From NCBI RefSeq assembly GCF_015163655.1, contig NZ_JADEUF010000006.1, positions 1 through 64,000 of the forward strand: a DNA stretch of 64,000 nt, written 5' to 3'. The position numbers were made by a program, and so were the translations under genes. This DNA comes from Xenorhabdus griffiniae (GTDB lineage: Bacteria > Pseudomonadota > Gammaproteobacteria > Enterobacterales > Enterobacteriaceae). Shown one piece after another: positions 1 to 8,412 of this stretch (positions within the stretch are counted from its first letter, which is position 1; the number at the start of each line of letters is the position of its first letter). The notes beneath the pieces were generated by a model that saw only the letters and a list, made by a program, of their open reading frames with translations, ran no database searches and was not told the origin of the DNA.

Positions 1-395
1 AAGATAAGCATGACTCAGTCCTCTCTTTTGCTTTTTTGTTTGTGGAAAATCAAAATTCGCAAAAATTGGACTGAGTTTCTTCGACACTCCTACCATTTTG
101 AAAAGTTATTTTGAAGTGAGATTGGTATAGACTAATTCTTTTTAAAAGACTTAAATATATTCCAATCAATTATTGGATGCATCATAGTTTTATATTCTAT
201 AACAAATAATATCCACCTAAAAATACAAACCATAAAACATTAAATATCAGATATATTTTCACATTCACTGATACATAATAGCAACCAGCTATTCAAATGA
301 ATATTTCTTAAAAAAAATTTAATAACCAGTATATTGACCGTTGAATTTATATTCAAACATCATCTCCTAAAAATTAAAAAATAAGGAAATAGAAT
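1..395. other. AT-rich intergenic region upstream of the oxidase gene
   Basis: No gene is supported here. Two 9-bp arms, ACTCAGTCC at 13-21 and GGACTGAGT at 68-76, form an inverted repeat around a T-rich loop and could be part of a transcription terminator or an element end. A half-repeat ending GATTGGTATA lies near 121-130 and matches the outer end of the palindromic repeats at 2155, 22643 and 53536. The remainder is AT-rich and presumably carries the promoter of the gene at 396. Confidence 0.4.
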
Positions 396-2087
396 ATGTC
401 ATCCAAAGAACCAATTAAACAAGAAGATATTGACTTACAAAAACAGATAATTAATGAAACAGAATTTAACTTATCCAACTTTCCCAAAGATGTAATCTGG
501 AAAACCATTAACTTTAAGAATTGGTCTGGAGAAATTAGTGCCAATAATATGCCATGCTGTGTACCAAAAACGGTTGAAGAAGTCATTTCCGTTGCCAATT
601 GGGCATGGAAAGAAAATTATAAATTAAGACCTATTGGGCAATCACATAATTGGTCTCCACTCATATTGGGATCAGGGAAAAATCCCAAAGATAATATTAT
701 GTTAATGGATCTTTCTGCTCATTTCACCCATGTTAATATCGAGCATCGTGCCCAATTTTCTATAGTGACTGCACAACCTGGCGTATTGATGGAAACATTA
801 ATGGCCCAAATGGAAGAACAGGGCCTGGGCTTTACTGCTACACCTGCTCCTGGTGATTTAACACTCGGCGCGGTTCTCGCAATAAACGGGCATGGAACTG
901 CCATTAAAGCCGTTGACGAAATCCCACTTCCTGGACACACATTTGGTTCTCTGAGTAACACGATATTGTCCTTGTCTGCTGTTGTATGGGATAAAGAAAG
1001 TCAGCAATATACGGTTAAACGTTTTGAACGCAATGAACCTGATTGTGCACCGCTACTCACGCATATTGGCTGCGCCCTAATTTTAGAAGTGCAATTTCAG
1101 GCGGGTAAAAATCAACGCCTTCGGTGTCAAAGTTTTACCGATATCCCTGCGGATGAATTATTTTCCCTGCCAGAAAACGCGAAAGAAAAGCGGACGTTTA
1201 GTTATTTTCTGGATCAAAGTGGTCGAGCTGAAATCATTTTATTTCCCTTTACAAAGAAGCCATGGCTAAAAGTCTGGAGTGTGGCACCAACCAAACCAGC
1301 CACCAGCATCGAGGTAACAACGCCTTATAACTACCCGTTTTCCGACAATATTTCATTAACTGTATCAGATATCGTGGAGGATGCGGTTACTACATTCCCG
1401 TTGATAACGCCTTTAATGAATCAAATACAATATCAGCATGTCCATGATTCCTTGCAAAATAGGGGAAAAGATATCTGGGGTTGGAGTAAGAACCTGTTGT
1501 TATATGTCAAACCAACCACATTGCGTGTTACAGCAAATGGTTATGCGATATTGACACAACGTACTCACATCCAGCTTGTAATGAACAAATTTTATACCCA
1601 ATGGGGGGCACTCATACAACAATATGAAGAACAACTAAAATATCCCATCAATAGTCCTCTTGAAGTGAGGGTAACGGGATTAGATGATCCTGCTGAAGTC
1701 ATGGTAACAGGAGCAACGGTTCCCAGTTTATCCGCCATTCGTCCCCGTTTAGATCATCCAGAATGGGATGTGGCTGTTTGGATTGACGTTTTGACTTTTC
1801 CAAAAACCCCCGATGCTATTGAATTTTTTCGCCAACTTGAACAATGGCTATTCAACGAATTTGACGGTTCTTATGCCTCTGCTCGTGTTGAATGGAGTAA
1901 AGGCTGGGCTTATGGTTCTAAGACTGCATGGGAAGATGAAGAGATATTAACCAAAACAATCCCAGCTTCATTAACTGATGGCTTGCCTGCTGATAACAAC
2001 TGGGCTTCAGCAGTTTCAGCATTACAAAAGTACGATCCGCATCACATATTTAGGTCGCCATTATTGGATAGGTTGTTCCCTGATTAA
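396..2087 (+). CDS. FAD-binding oxidase, cholesterol oxidase (VAO) type
   Basis: A 563-residue flavoprotein of the vanillyl-alcohol oxidase fold. The N-terminal half is the FAD-binding domain, with the segment RPIGQSHNWSPL at about residues 89-100. In the covalent-flavin cholesterol oxidase of Brevibacterium, the histidine in the equivalent RGxxHxW segment carries the FAD; the histidine is kept here. The motif FTATPAPGDLTLGAVLAING (about 151-170) is typical of the FAD pyrophosphate region. The C-terminal half resembles the cholesterol oxidase substrate-binding domain. No signal peptide is visible, so secretion by the usual route is not indicated. AGGAAATAG upstream supports the ATG at 396. 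It stands alone, followed by a hairpin at 2111-2140. The true substrate (sterol or another alcohol) cannot be read from sequence. Confidence 0.8.
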   Translation: MSSKEPIKQEDIDLQKQIINETEFNLSNFPKDVIWKTINFKNWSGEISANNMPCCVPKTVEEVISVANWAWKENYKLRPIGQSHNWSPLILGSGKNPKDNIMLMDLSAHFTHVNIEHRAQFSIVTAQPGVLMETLMAQMEEQGLGFTATPAPGDLTLGAVLAINGHGTAIKAVDEIPLPGHTFGSLSNTILSLSAVVWDKESQQYTVKRFERNEPDCAPLLTHIGCALILEVQFQAGKNQRLRCQSFTDIPADELFSLPENAKEKRTFSYFLDQSGRAEIILFPFTKKPWLKVWSVAPTKPATSIEVTTPYNYPFSDNISLTVSDIVEDAVTTFPLITPLMNQIQYQHVHDSLQNRGKDIWGWSKNLLLYVKPTTLRVTANGYAILTQRTHIQLVMNKFYTQWGALIQQYEEQLKYPINSPLEVRVTGLDDPAEVMVTGATVPSLSAIRPRLDHPEWDVAVWIDVLTFPKTPDAIEFFRQLEQWLFNEFDGSYASARVEWSKGWAYGSKTAWEDEEILTKTIPASLTDGLPADNNWASAVSALQKYDPHHIFRSPLLDRLFPD

Positions 2088-2110
2088 CAAAACCCTAAGT
2101 AACGGAACAG

Positions 2111-2140
2111 TGCAGGCTTTCTATTTATAACAAGCCTGCA
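2111..2140 (+). terminator. hairpin after the FAD oxidase gene
   Basis: A perfect 9-bp stem, TGCAGGCTT pairing with AAGCCTGCA, with a 12-nt AT-rich loop lies 24 nt after the stop codon of the oxidase. There is no long T-run behind it, so termination is likely but not certain. Confidence 0.5.
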
Positions 2141-2154
2141 TCATAAATAATATC

Positions 2155-2260
2155 TATACCAATCTAACTTCAAGATGCATGTGACTTCTCCCCGCGAAGC
2201 GGGGAGAAGTCAGGTTTCATATCGTGTTGTAAATTGCAGCTTGAAGTTTAATGCGTATAT
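2155..2260. repeat. palindromic repeat (MITE-like), copy A with nested hairpin
   Basis: About 106 bp bounded by TATACCAATCTAACTTCAAG on the left and CTTGAAGTTTAATGCGTATA on the right, which are imperfect inverted ends. The same element lies inverted at 53536-53610. Copy A carries about 30 extra bases in the middle, which include a perfect 12-bp stem (ACTTCTCCCCGC with GCGGGGAGAAGT, loop GAA) at 2184-2210. Repeats of this appearance are common between genes in Xenorhabdus and Photorhabdus; that comparison is from memory. Confidence 0.75.
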
Positions 2261-2354
2261 CTGTGTATATGAACGATTGGCTGCGATATGTATTTCATAG
2301 CTTTCACACTCTTGATCTATACTATTGCCCCTTTTGTAACACATAAAAAACACA

Positions 2355-2849
2355 ATGGAACGCTTTCTCGAAAATACAATGTACGCCTCCCGCTGGCTAC
2401 TTGCACCGGTTTATTTCGGTTTATCATTGGCATTATTTGCTCTTGCGGTTAAGTTCTTTCTGGAAATCATGCACATCCTGCCGGATATTCTTTACATTAC
2501 GGAATCCAACCTAATCCTGACGTTGCTTTCCCTGATTGATATGGCACTGGTTGGCGGGTTGCTGGTCATGGTGATGTTTTCTGGCTATGAAAACTTTGTT
2601 TCAAGCCTGGATATCCACGAAAGCAAAGAGAAATTAAGCTGGTTGGGTAAAATGGATGCAACCTCACTCAAAAATAAAGTTGCCGCTTCAATTGTCGCCA
2701 TTTCCTCCATTCATTTGCTGCGCGTCTTTATGGACGCCAGAAATGTGCCGGACAATAAACTTATGTGGTATGTCATTATTCACCTCACCTTTGTTTTGTC
2801 CGCATTTGTGATGGGATATCTGGATAAACTTACGCGCCACAATCATTAG
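2355..2849 (+). CDS. yqhA: YqhA (UPF0114) family inner-membrane protein
   Basis: A 164-residue protein with four predicted hydrophobic segments at roughly residues 15-37, 55-78, 105-122 and 135-158. The start [20 protein letters not shown] is characteristic of the YqhA/UPF0114 family, and the length matches the usual 160-165 residues. Function in the family is unknown; it is an integral membrane protein, and no catalytic motif is visible. It is a single-gene unit between a palindromic repeat and a convergent regulator gene. The ATG is preceded by an A-rich stretch without a strong ribosome-binding site. Confidence 0.9.
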   Translation: MERFLENTMYASRWLLAPVYFGLSLALFALAVKFFLEIMHILPDILYITESNLILTLLSLIDMALVGGLLVMVMFSGYENFVSSLDIHESKEKLSWLGKMDATSLKNKVAASIVAISSIHLLRVFMDARNVPDNKLMWYVIIHLTFVLSAFVMGYLDKLTRHNH

Positions 2850-2894
2850 ACGATCAAACAGTCGCGAACAAGCAAACCAACAATTATCGCCCTG

Positions 2895-2922
2895 ATGCCA
2901 GTTGAACCCAACCGGCTGGCAT
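2895..2922. terminator. short hairpin between convergent genes
   Basis: A 7-bp stem (ATGCCAG with CTGGCAT, 14-nt loop) sits between yqhA and the convergent gene and touches the stop codon of the latter. It could end transcription from both sides, but there is no T-run. Confidence 0.3.
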
Positions 2923-3407
2923 TACGGAATTCGCCTCTTCGATGAACTTCCTCTCACGGATTCTTTGAGCAGTTTTTCAATAAACCTATCCACGACCATT
3001 TCAACGACATCACTTCTGGTTGTCTCCAGACGATTAGCCAAACTATCAATTTTTCTGATAACAGACATTCTTAAGGAAAGAGAAACCGGCTTTTTTTTCT
3101 CTTTATCAAGAAAAACATGGCTGGTGGCTTCTTCAGATTTGCAACTGAGATGTTGAGCAAGGAGTTCTTCAATCCTTCTCACATCTTTTCTGGTCAGGCT
3201 TCCTTTATCAACTAACTGATAAGTATTACCCATTTTGCTAAACCGGATATTCGCACAGTAAAGATCCCTCAGTTCCCGCAATGCACGTGTTAGCGTTGGC
3301 TCCGAACAATTCAATTCCCTAATGATCCTAACCTTACTAACCGGTTTACCATGTGAAAGTAATACCGTTAATTTGAAATTTCTAAATTGTTTGGGACTAA
3401 GTAGCAT
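2922..3407 (-). CDS. Small DNA-binding protein: winged-helix-like N-terminus plus ribbon-helix-helix C-terminus
   Basis: A 161-residue basic protein. The first 70 residues read like a winged-helix domain; the stretch SEPTLTRALRELRDLY at about 35-50 looks like a recognition helix, and a following hairpin contains KMGNTYQLVDKG. The C-terminal third, from about residue 108 (PVSLSLRMSVIRKIDSLAN then TTRSDVVEMVVDRFIEKLL), has the beta strand and two helices of a ribbon-helix-helix (CopG/Arc) domain. It therefore probably binds DNA as a regulator or partner of a mobile element. I do not recognise the exact family. It lies downstream of the Ter biosynthetic operon in the same direction with a 134-nt gap, so it may be a separate unit. 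Confidence 0.6.
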   Translation of the reverse strand: MLLSPKQFRNFKLTVLLSHGKPVSKVRIIRELNCSEPTLTRALRELRDLYCANIRFSKMGNTYQLVDKGSLTRKDVRRIEELLAQHLSCKSEEATSHVFLDKEKKKPVSLSLRMSVIRKIDSLANRLETTRSDVVEMVVDRFIEKLLKESVRGSSSKRRIP

Positions 3408-3541
3408 TTTTTATTACCAAGTCAGGGATAAAAAAACCCCCAAGTTCTCTACTGTTAAACTTTCAGCATAGCCACTATCACAGGTAAATCAATATCAAAA
3501 CGAATTAAAAGCCTTAGCTATATTTTCGACCGTTTAAGATC

Positions 3542-4465
3542 CTATGCTACCTTGGGTTCTATACCATAATGTGCTGCCCGCTCAAGAATATTCACTGCCC
3601 AGCGTTGATGGGTGGCCGGTTCACACATCACTCCCTGCGATTTGAAAACGGCTTTATTGGCCTTGAGAATAGTCAACGCCTCAGCATGATCATGTGCATT
3701 AACCATGAGCGCTCGTTGGATGCATTTAATTTGCTTTGGGTGTATGGCCGTTTTTCCCACCAGACCGTGAGCAATATCCAATTCCAGCTCTTTCTCCAGT
3801 AATCTCAAATCATCAATATGCTCACAAACCGGTGCAGTCAGGGCAAATCCCCGCGCAACAAAAACGGCAACCAACATTTTAATGACATATCCCATCGGCC
3901 CATCATACAGGGTGAAATTACGGGAGCGCCGCAGGGACATGACATTCATCAGATCATTACCACCAATACGCAAGGCAATAATACGATCCTTACAAGGGTG
4001 TTGTTTGAGAATGTCGGCAAGCTGATTCATTTTCTGAACATCAAACACCTCTTCACTCTCCAGTGTTGGCATAATGCACAGATGAGTTGAATCAATAACA
4101 TTCCACCAGCCTGACAACGAAGCATGGGTAAATTTAGGCAAAACCAATCCATCAATAACACTGAGATTGACATTGGCAACCAGATACTCCGCCATCCTTT
4201 CATCACGCGGACGGATAAACATCAGGGGACGATGATGGTTGATATTGGAAGAAGAGTTATCCACTTCTGCCAATGTTTGCATAACCTCTCGGAGATTTTC
4301 GAGAGCAACGGGAATATCCTGCTCACTGACAGCATCTTCCAGACAAATAACCAGCGAGCGCAGATCAGGGATCTTATTCTGTAACACAATTTCTGTAATA
4401 TCCTGGCGGGTAGCTGGCATATACAGAGTGGCGCCGAGTCGATGCGGAGAAGGGATTGGTTTCAT
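3542..4465 (-). CDS. CitE/HpcH-HpaI aldolase-like lyase of the Ter biosynthetic operon
   Basis: A protein of about 307 residues with the TIM-barrel lyase fold of citrate lyase beta subunits. LVICLEDAVSEQD near the N-terminus is the typical CitE acidic motif, and ALRIGGNDLMN in the middle and GKTAIHPKQIKCIQ near the end match the family. Comparative work on Ter systems (Anantharaman, Iyer and Aravind, 2012) places such a lyase with the two phosphoribosyltransferase-type proteins and the HAD enzyme in a pathway thought to make a nucleoside-like metabolite; the reaction is not established. I place the start at the ATG at 4465, which overlaps the upstream stop codon as TGATG; a GTG at 4468 is the alternative. 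It is the last gene of four. Confidence 0.85.
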   Translation of the reverse strand: MKPIPSPHRLGATLYMPATRQDITEIVLQNKIPDLRSLVICLEDAVSEQDIPVALENLREVMQTLAEVDNSSSNINHHRPLMFIRPRDERMAEYLVANVNLSVIDGLVLPKFTHASLSGWWNVIDSTHLCIMPTLESEEVFDVQKMNQLADILKQHPCKDRIIALRIGGNDLMNVMSLRRSRNFTLYDGPMGYVIKMLVAVFVARGFALTAPVCEHIDDLRLLEKELELDIAHGLVGKTAIHPKQIKCIQRALMVNAHDHAEALTILKANKAVFKSQGVMCEPATHQRWAVNILERAAHYGIEPKVA

Positions 4466-5544
4466 CACACTACCTTCTTAATAATAGTTACGGCACGGTA
4501 TTGACCAATGAGATCATCGACTTCCGTAATAACAACATTTTTCTGACGTGCCAAATGAACCAATAAGCCAACATCAGGATCACTCTGGGAACGCACGAGC
4601 ACATGGTCTGGCACTCGTCGTAATACTGCACGAGTTGCTTCTGCAATGCCAGGTTTAATACGGTTAATACTGTCAATCTGGTATTTTTCAGCAAGACTGG
4701 AAATCACCGTTTTGCTTAATTGCCGCAACGCGGTTTTTTCCTGCGGCAACCAAACTGCTTCAGGGATAGCAGCCCCATCTAATTGATTACGACAATCAGC
4801 GACAGTGTCTACTAATAAACGGCTGCACTCAAACTTGATCAGGTGATCACACTGCACACAACCGTGCAACCCTTCTTCATGCCAGATCGAACGCGATATC
4901 AATCCCGATACCGGCGCTCCCATAATACCGAAAGGAATCAACCAATCATCATCGCTGGCTGCCAGCCACGAGCAGCCACAAGGATCAGCCAATACCACCA
5001 GGCGTGGGATACCTGCATAACCAACCCGCCCCGCCAAAGATCGCGACAGTTCTGTGGTAATCGCGCCTTTGCCCGTCCAGCCATCAACAAATACCACGCC
5101 ATCCGTTCCATGTTTCTGCTCAATATACGATAGCGCTGTATGATCAATACCACGATCCCGAATAATGCTGATGCCATAATGATAAGAGCGTTTGCCCATT
5201 TCCCTGAGCGTTTGATGCAACATCACCCCCAAAGGAACGCCAGCCCTGACCAAGCTGACCAATATAATCGGCGTATCACCAAAACGGGCTACCAGAGCTT
5301 TGGCGAGCATCACAACTTCCGTCGCCAACCGAACAGCCCCTTGTCCAAGTGCTTTATCAAACAGTTCAAGGTGATAAGACGTAGGCTCTGGCTCCTGACT
5401 TAACATATCCGAATAGTGACGAGCGCCAGATTGGATCAACTGCTCCTTAATATCCACAGGTGTCATCTCAATTTGAACGGGCTTTAGCAGAAATTGAACA
5501 TCATCAGAAGCATAACTCCCAGAGAAAGGGGGAAAGCTATTCAT
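4465..5544 (-). CDS. StiP-type phosphoribosyltransferase/PELOTA protein of the Ter operon
   Basis: A 359-residue protein often labelled cysteine protease StiP; the domain is better read as a phosphoribosyltransferase-like fold. VVFVDGWTGKGAITTEL at about residues 155-171 fits a PRPP-binding loop, and SYHYGISIIRDRGID precedes it. The last 60 residues (LVRSQSDPDVGLLVHLARQK, then ITEVDDLIGQYRAV) resemble the PELOTA RNA-binding domain described as fused to this family in Ter loci. Its ATG overlaps the end of the HAD gene by 8 nt (ATGAATAG), so translation is probably coupled. The partner genes suggest a role in modifying a ribosylated or nucleoside-like compound; that is inference. Confidence 0.85.
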   Translation of the reverse strand: MNSFPPFSGSYASDDVQFLLKPVQIEMTPVDIKEQLIQSGARHYSDMLSQEPEPTSYHLELFDKALGQGAVRLATEVVMLAKALVARFGDTPIILVSLVRAGVPLGVMLHQTLREMGKRSYHYGISIIRDRGIDHTALSYIEQKHGTDGVVFVDGWTGKGAITTELSRSLAGRVGYAGIPRLVVLADPCGCSWLAASDDDWLIPFGIMGAPVSGLISRSIWHEEGLHGCVQCDHLIKFECSRLLVDTVADCRNQLDGAAIPEAVWLPQEKTALRQLSKTVISSLAEKYQIDSINRIKPGIAEATRAVLRRVPDHVLVRSQSDPDVGLLVHLARQKNVVITEVDDLIGQYRAVTIIKKVV

Positions 5545-6310
5545 TATTTACAGCTCCAAATAAGGCAGCCATTAATGTGTCAGCAAACTGGCTTTGCTGA
5601 GGCATACCAAACCAATCACACAATTGCATAAAACGGTGATCGCTCAGACTGTCTCCCAGGCCGATAACCGGGAAAATACCTCTCTCCGCACGAAGCCTTT
5701 GCAAAAGGTGATGAGTTGCCAGTCCCTTATCAACACACTTTGGCAGCACAGTAAGATTGTTATTGTTTTGATGGAAATAAAAGTTTTGATGAAAATGACT
5801 TTCTTGGGCCAAAGCTTCAGCCAGTATATTAAGCTGATTCAACCTATCGTGATCGCGGTGCTTGATGATCAGGAAAACAGGTACGTCCTCGTACTCATAG
5901 TCAATACGTGCCCAGGCTTCGATACCATAAGATGCCACCAAACGCTGGCTCAGACGTTCCAACTCACATAATTTATCCCGATATAACAACAGTTCTGGCA
6001 ATAGGCACGATTGCCAAAGCTCATCAACAGCACCTTCTGGTGTGAGGATCACCGCACCATGCGAAACAATACGCCAGGAACGAAAAAGGATCTGCACGCG
6101 GCTTAACTGTTCTGTATTTCTGGCGGTGACTGGAATAACTTCTGCATGAGCCAGCAACCAATCCACTAACATAGACTGTTTTTCAGTCATATAGCTGTGG
6201 GGAAAACATTTTCGATCCAACGCACCCACGCGAAAAGATATTTCTTTCAGCTTACGGCGAGATTGAAATAGCGTGTCATCCAGATCAGTCAAAAATACAG
6301 GCTTAGTCAT
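5537..6310 (-). CDS. HAD-superfamily hydrolase of the Ter operon
   Basis: A protein of about 257 residues. The N-terminal FLTDLDDTLFQS gives the DxDxT nucleophile motif of HAD phosphatases; VIPVTARNTEQL supplies motif II, and GLGDSLSDHRFM near the C-terminus supplies the acidic motif IV. A cap-like region lies between, as in sucrose-phosphatase-like members. I choose the ATG at 6310 because it overlaps the preceding stop as ATGACTAA; an in-frame start at 6346 would add 12 residues unlike the family. It probably dephosphorylates an intermediate made by the flanking phosphoribosyltransferase-type enzymes. Confidence 0.82.
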   Translation of the reverse strand: MTKPVFLTDLDDTLFQSRRKLKEISFRVGALDRKCFPHSYMTEKQSMLVDWLLAHAEVIPVTARNTEQLSRVQILFRSWRIVSHGAVILTPEGAVDELWQSCLLPELLLYRDKLCELERLSQRLVASYGIEAWARIDYEYEDVPVFLIIKHRDHDRLNQLNILAEALAQESHFHQNFYFHQNNNNLTVLPKCVDKGLATHHLLQRLRAERGIFPVIGLGDSLSDHRFMQLCDWFGMPQQSQFADTLMAALFGAVNNE

Positions 6311-7487
6311 ATCCAACGATCTCGACAACCGGAGAAACACAGGCAAGTTGTGCCATTAACGCCGGATCAACGGATATTTTGGGCGTTTCAAGGCAGAGTA
6401 ATACCCGATCAAATTTCTGGTGCGCAACATTGTAGAGAAAATTGGGGATGCCAAGTCCGTAATTATCCGTAAAAGCCATCACAGATTGGATAGCATGACC
6501 GCAAGAAATGGGAGAACGAGTTGTCGAACCAAATACCACTGATGCCCCTTCCTGCTCAAGCCGTTCAGCCAGCAGGAACGGCTGCCAGACAAATTCACCG
6601 GAACCTAATACCAGCACGTTTTCGCCTGCTTTGACATTGATTGCTGCGCCAATGTCACATTGGATCTCATCCAACCCCAACCGTCCCCAGCTCTGTTGAC
6701 CGATGATATTGATTTTTCCCTTGGCCGTAACATTGACTTGAGGCATCACCGGTGCAGGAGCAGAGATATCTGCTTCCCACTGCCAATTACCCTCGATCAG
6801 GGAAACCTCAGAAACTGGCAATGGGCTGCGTTTCACAACCGATTTACCACTCCAATCCGTCAATGTCACGGTGACAATATGTTCAATATGCTCAAGCCCT
6901 GCATGGCGCAGTGCCTCCAGCAAATTAAGGAACGTGTTACCCGTCGTTGCTTCATCATCAATCAGAACCAGAGTTCGGGCATTTGTCACCCGTTGACGCA
7001 ATCGGCTCTCTGTTGGCCAATAAATCAAATGATCAGTAGCATGACTGTGATTTTCTTTAAACTCACACAATAAATCGCCATCAACCGGATGGCGTGTCGA
7101 AGTCAGAAATACCGGCTTATTGGCTTTGTGTTTCGTTTCCTGGAATACCCCCGCCGCCAGCCCGACAGCGGTTTCTGCCATGCCAATATAGAGAACCGGA
7201 CCGGGAAGATGAGCAGGGAACCGTGCAGATAATTGCTGATATACCGAACGCATGATCGATGGCTTAACCGGAATGTGGCGCCCCAAGACTTTACTGACAA
7301 ACAGGAATGCTCTTTTGGGATTACGGCGTTCAGCAATATCAAACAGGGTGTTCAGACATGCTGTGCCACGCGATGCCGTCACCGTCAATGTCCCGCTGTT
7401 TAATTTTTTTTGGTAAACCTGCTCCTGGAAAACAGGTTTTTCATCAGCTGGTTTTTTATAAACATCGGTATCGCTCAACACTGTCAT
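6303..7487 (-). CDS. Phosphoribosyltransferase domain protein (PRTase plus TRSP domain) of the Ter operon
   Basis: A 394-residue protein and first gene of the four-gene operon. A type I phosphoribosyltransferase domain is marked by the PRPP loop TLVLIDDEATTGNTFLN at about residues 172-188. The C-terminal part (GENVLVLGSGEFVWQPFLLA, then STTRSPI and the end VVEIVGYD) matches the TRSP domain that follows this PRTase in Ter loci. It is divergent from terZ and shares a 330-nt regulatory region holding three matching palindromes. No ATP-grasp gene, a frequent member of this pathway elsewhere, is present in the operon. Confidence 0.85.
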   Translation of the reverse strand: MTVLSDTDVYKKPADEKPVFQEQVYQKKLNSGTLTVTASRGTACLNTLFDIAERRNPKRAFLFVSKVLGRHIPVKPSIMRSVYQQLSARFPAHLPGPVLYIGMAETAVGLAAGVFQETKHKANKPVFLTSTRHPVDGDLLCEFKENHSHATDHLIYWPTESRLRQRVTNARTLVLIDDEATTGNTFLNLLEALRHAGLEHIEHIVTVTLTDWSGKSVVKRSPLPVSEVSLIEGNWQWEADISAPAPVMPQVNVTAKGKINIIGQQSWGRLGLDEIQCDIGAAINVKAGENVLVLGSGEFVWQPFLLAERLEQEGASVVFGSTTRSPISCGHAIQSVMAFTDNYGLGIPNFLYNVAHQKFDRVLLCLETPKISVDPALMAQLACVSPVVEIVGYD

Positions 7488-7600
7488 GGAGATGCCTTTT
7501 CAAAAAAACTCAGCCGAAACCAATAAGGTCACTTTCAGCATTTGTTCTTAATTCGGTGAAATATACATCGCAGTCTAGAATTTCAAACCAGCACGTGTCA

Positions 7601-7768
7601 ATCATATTATGATTATTTAGGCTAAAATTTGTTTGACTTTTCTGCATGGAAAAGAAATCATACCAAACGAAACCAGGCTGTTGTCTATCATACAGTTAAC
7701 AGCCAGATATACCTGTTTACGGAGTCATAATATGACAGATTTAAGCTATCTATTTGTCATATTATGAT
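7601..7768. promoter_or_regulatory. three 13-bp palindromes in the divergent ter control region
   Basis: The sites ATCATATTATGAT (7601-7613), GTCATAATATGAC (7724-7736) and GTCATATTATGAT (7756-7768) share the consensus RTCATAWTATGAY. The first two are perfect 6-1-6 palindromes and the third has one mismatch. The last two are 32 nt apart, about three helical turns. They lie between the PRTase operon and terZ, so a dimeric regulator acting on both promoters is likely. No regulator gene is adjacent. Confidence 0.6.
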
Positions 7769-7824
7769 TTTTTAATACGTGAAATTACCGTAATTCACCG
7801 ACAAACAAAATAGAGGTGTCATTA

Positions 7825-8412
7825 ATGGTTTCGTTAAGCAAAAATCAGTCAGTTTCGCTCGCCAAACAGAGCGCATCACTGGCTAAAATGGATTTTGGTC
7901 TGGGATGGGATCCTGTGACCAAAAAGAAAGGCTTTTTGGCGAGCTTATTCGGCGGTGGCAGTGATGAAATCGATCTGGATGCAAGCTGCATTCTGCTGGA
8001 TAAATCTGGCAATGCCATCGATACGGTATGGTTCGGCCAACTGAAATCAAAATGTGGTTCTATACAACACACTGGCGATAACCTGACTGGTGAAGGCGAT
8101 GGTGATGATGAAATTATCCGTGTCAATCTCATCAAACTTCCCGCCAATGTCGAATACCTTGCATTTACCGTTAACAGTTTCCGTGGTCAAACCTTTAATG
8201 ACGTTGAAAATGCCTTCTGCCGCGTCGTTGACCAAAACGGCAAAGAACTGGCTCGCTACCAGTTGAATGAGCAAGGCGCTCACACTGGCATTATCATCTC
8301 TTCCCTGCGCCGTAATGGTGGTCAGTGGGATTTCACGGCACACGGCGTCCCTTGTCTTGGACGTACTATTGACGCGATGTATCCACAGATCGTTGAGACG
8401 GTGGTGCGCTAA
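7825..8412 (+). CDS. terZ: TerZ, TerD-family stress protein
   Basis: About 195 residues from the ATG at 7825, which has GAGGTG 6-10 nt upstream; a GTG at 7816 would add three residues not typical of TerZ. The start MVSLSKNQSVSLAKQ and the calcium-binding-type segments DLDASCILLD and [15 protein letters not shown] are diagnostic of the TerD/TerZ beta-sandwich family. TerZ carries the extra loop FLASLFGGGSDE that separates it from TerD and TerE. It is the first gene of terZABCD and overlaps terA by one nucleotide. The family acts in the cytoplasm or at the membrane in resistance to tellurite, phage and colicins; its biochemical role is not settled. Confidence 0.95.
   Translation: MVSLSKNQSVSLAKQSASLAKMDFGLGWDPVTKKKGFLASLFGGGSDEIDLDASCILLDKSGNAIDTVWFGQLKSKCGSIQHTGDNLTGEGDGDDEIIRVNLIKLPANVEYLAFTVNSFRGQTFNDVENAFCRVVDQNGKELARYQLNEQGAHTGIIISSLRRNGGQWDFTAHGVPCLGRTIDAMYPQIVETVVR

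Noticed and set aside
1-80. The inverted repeat ACTCAGTCC/GGACTGAGT as an insertion sequence end
   Set aside because: Only 9 bp with a 46-nt interval and no transposase nearby; kept only as a note on the intergenic region.
7307-7612. 101-codon plus-strand frame crossing the PRTase start and the control region
   Set aside because: It is antisense to a well-supported gene and covers a regulatory palindrome.
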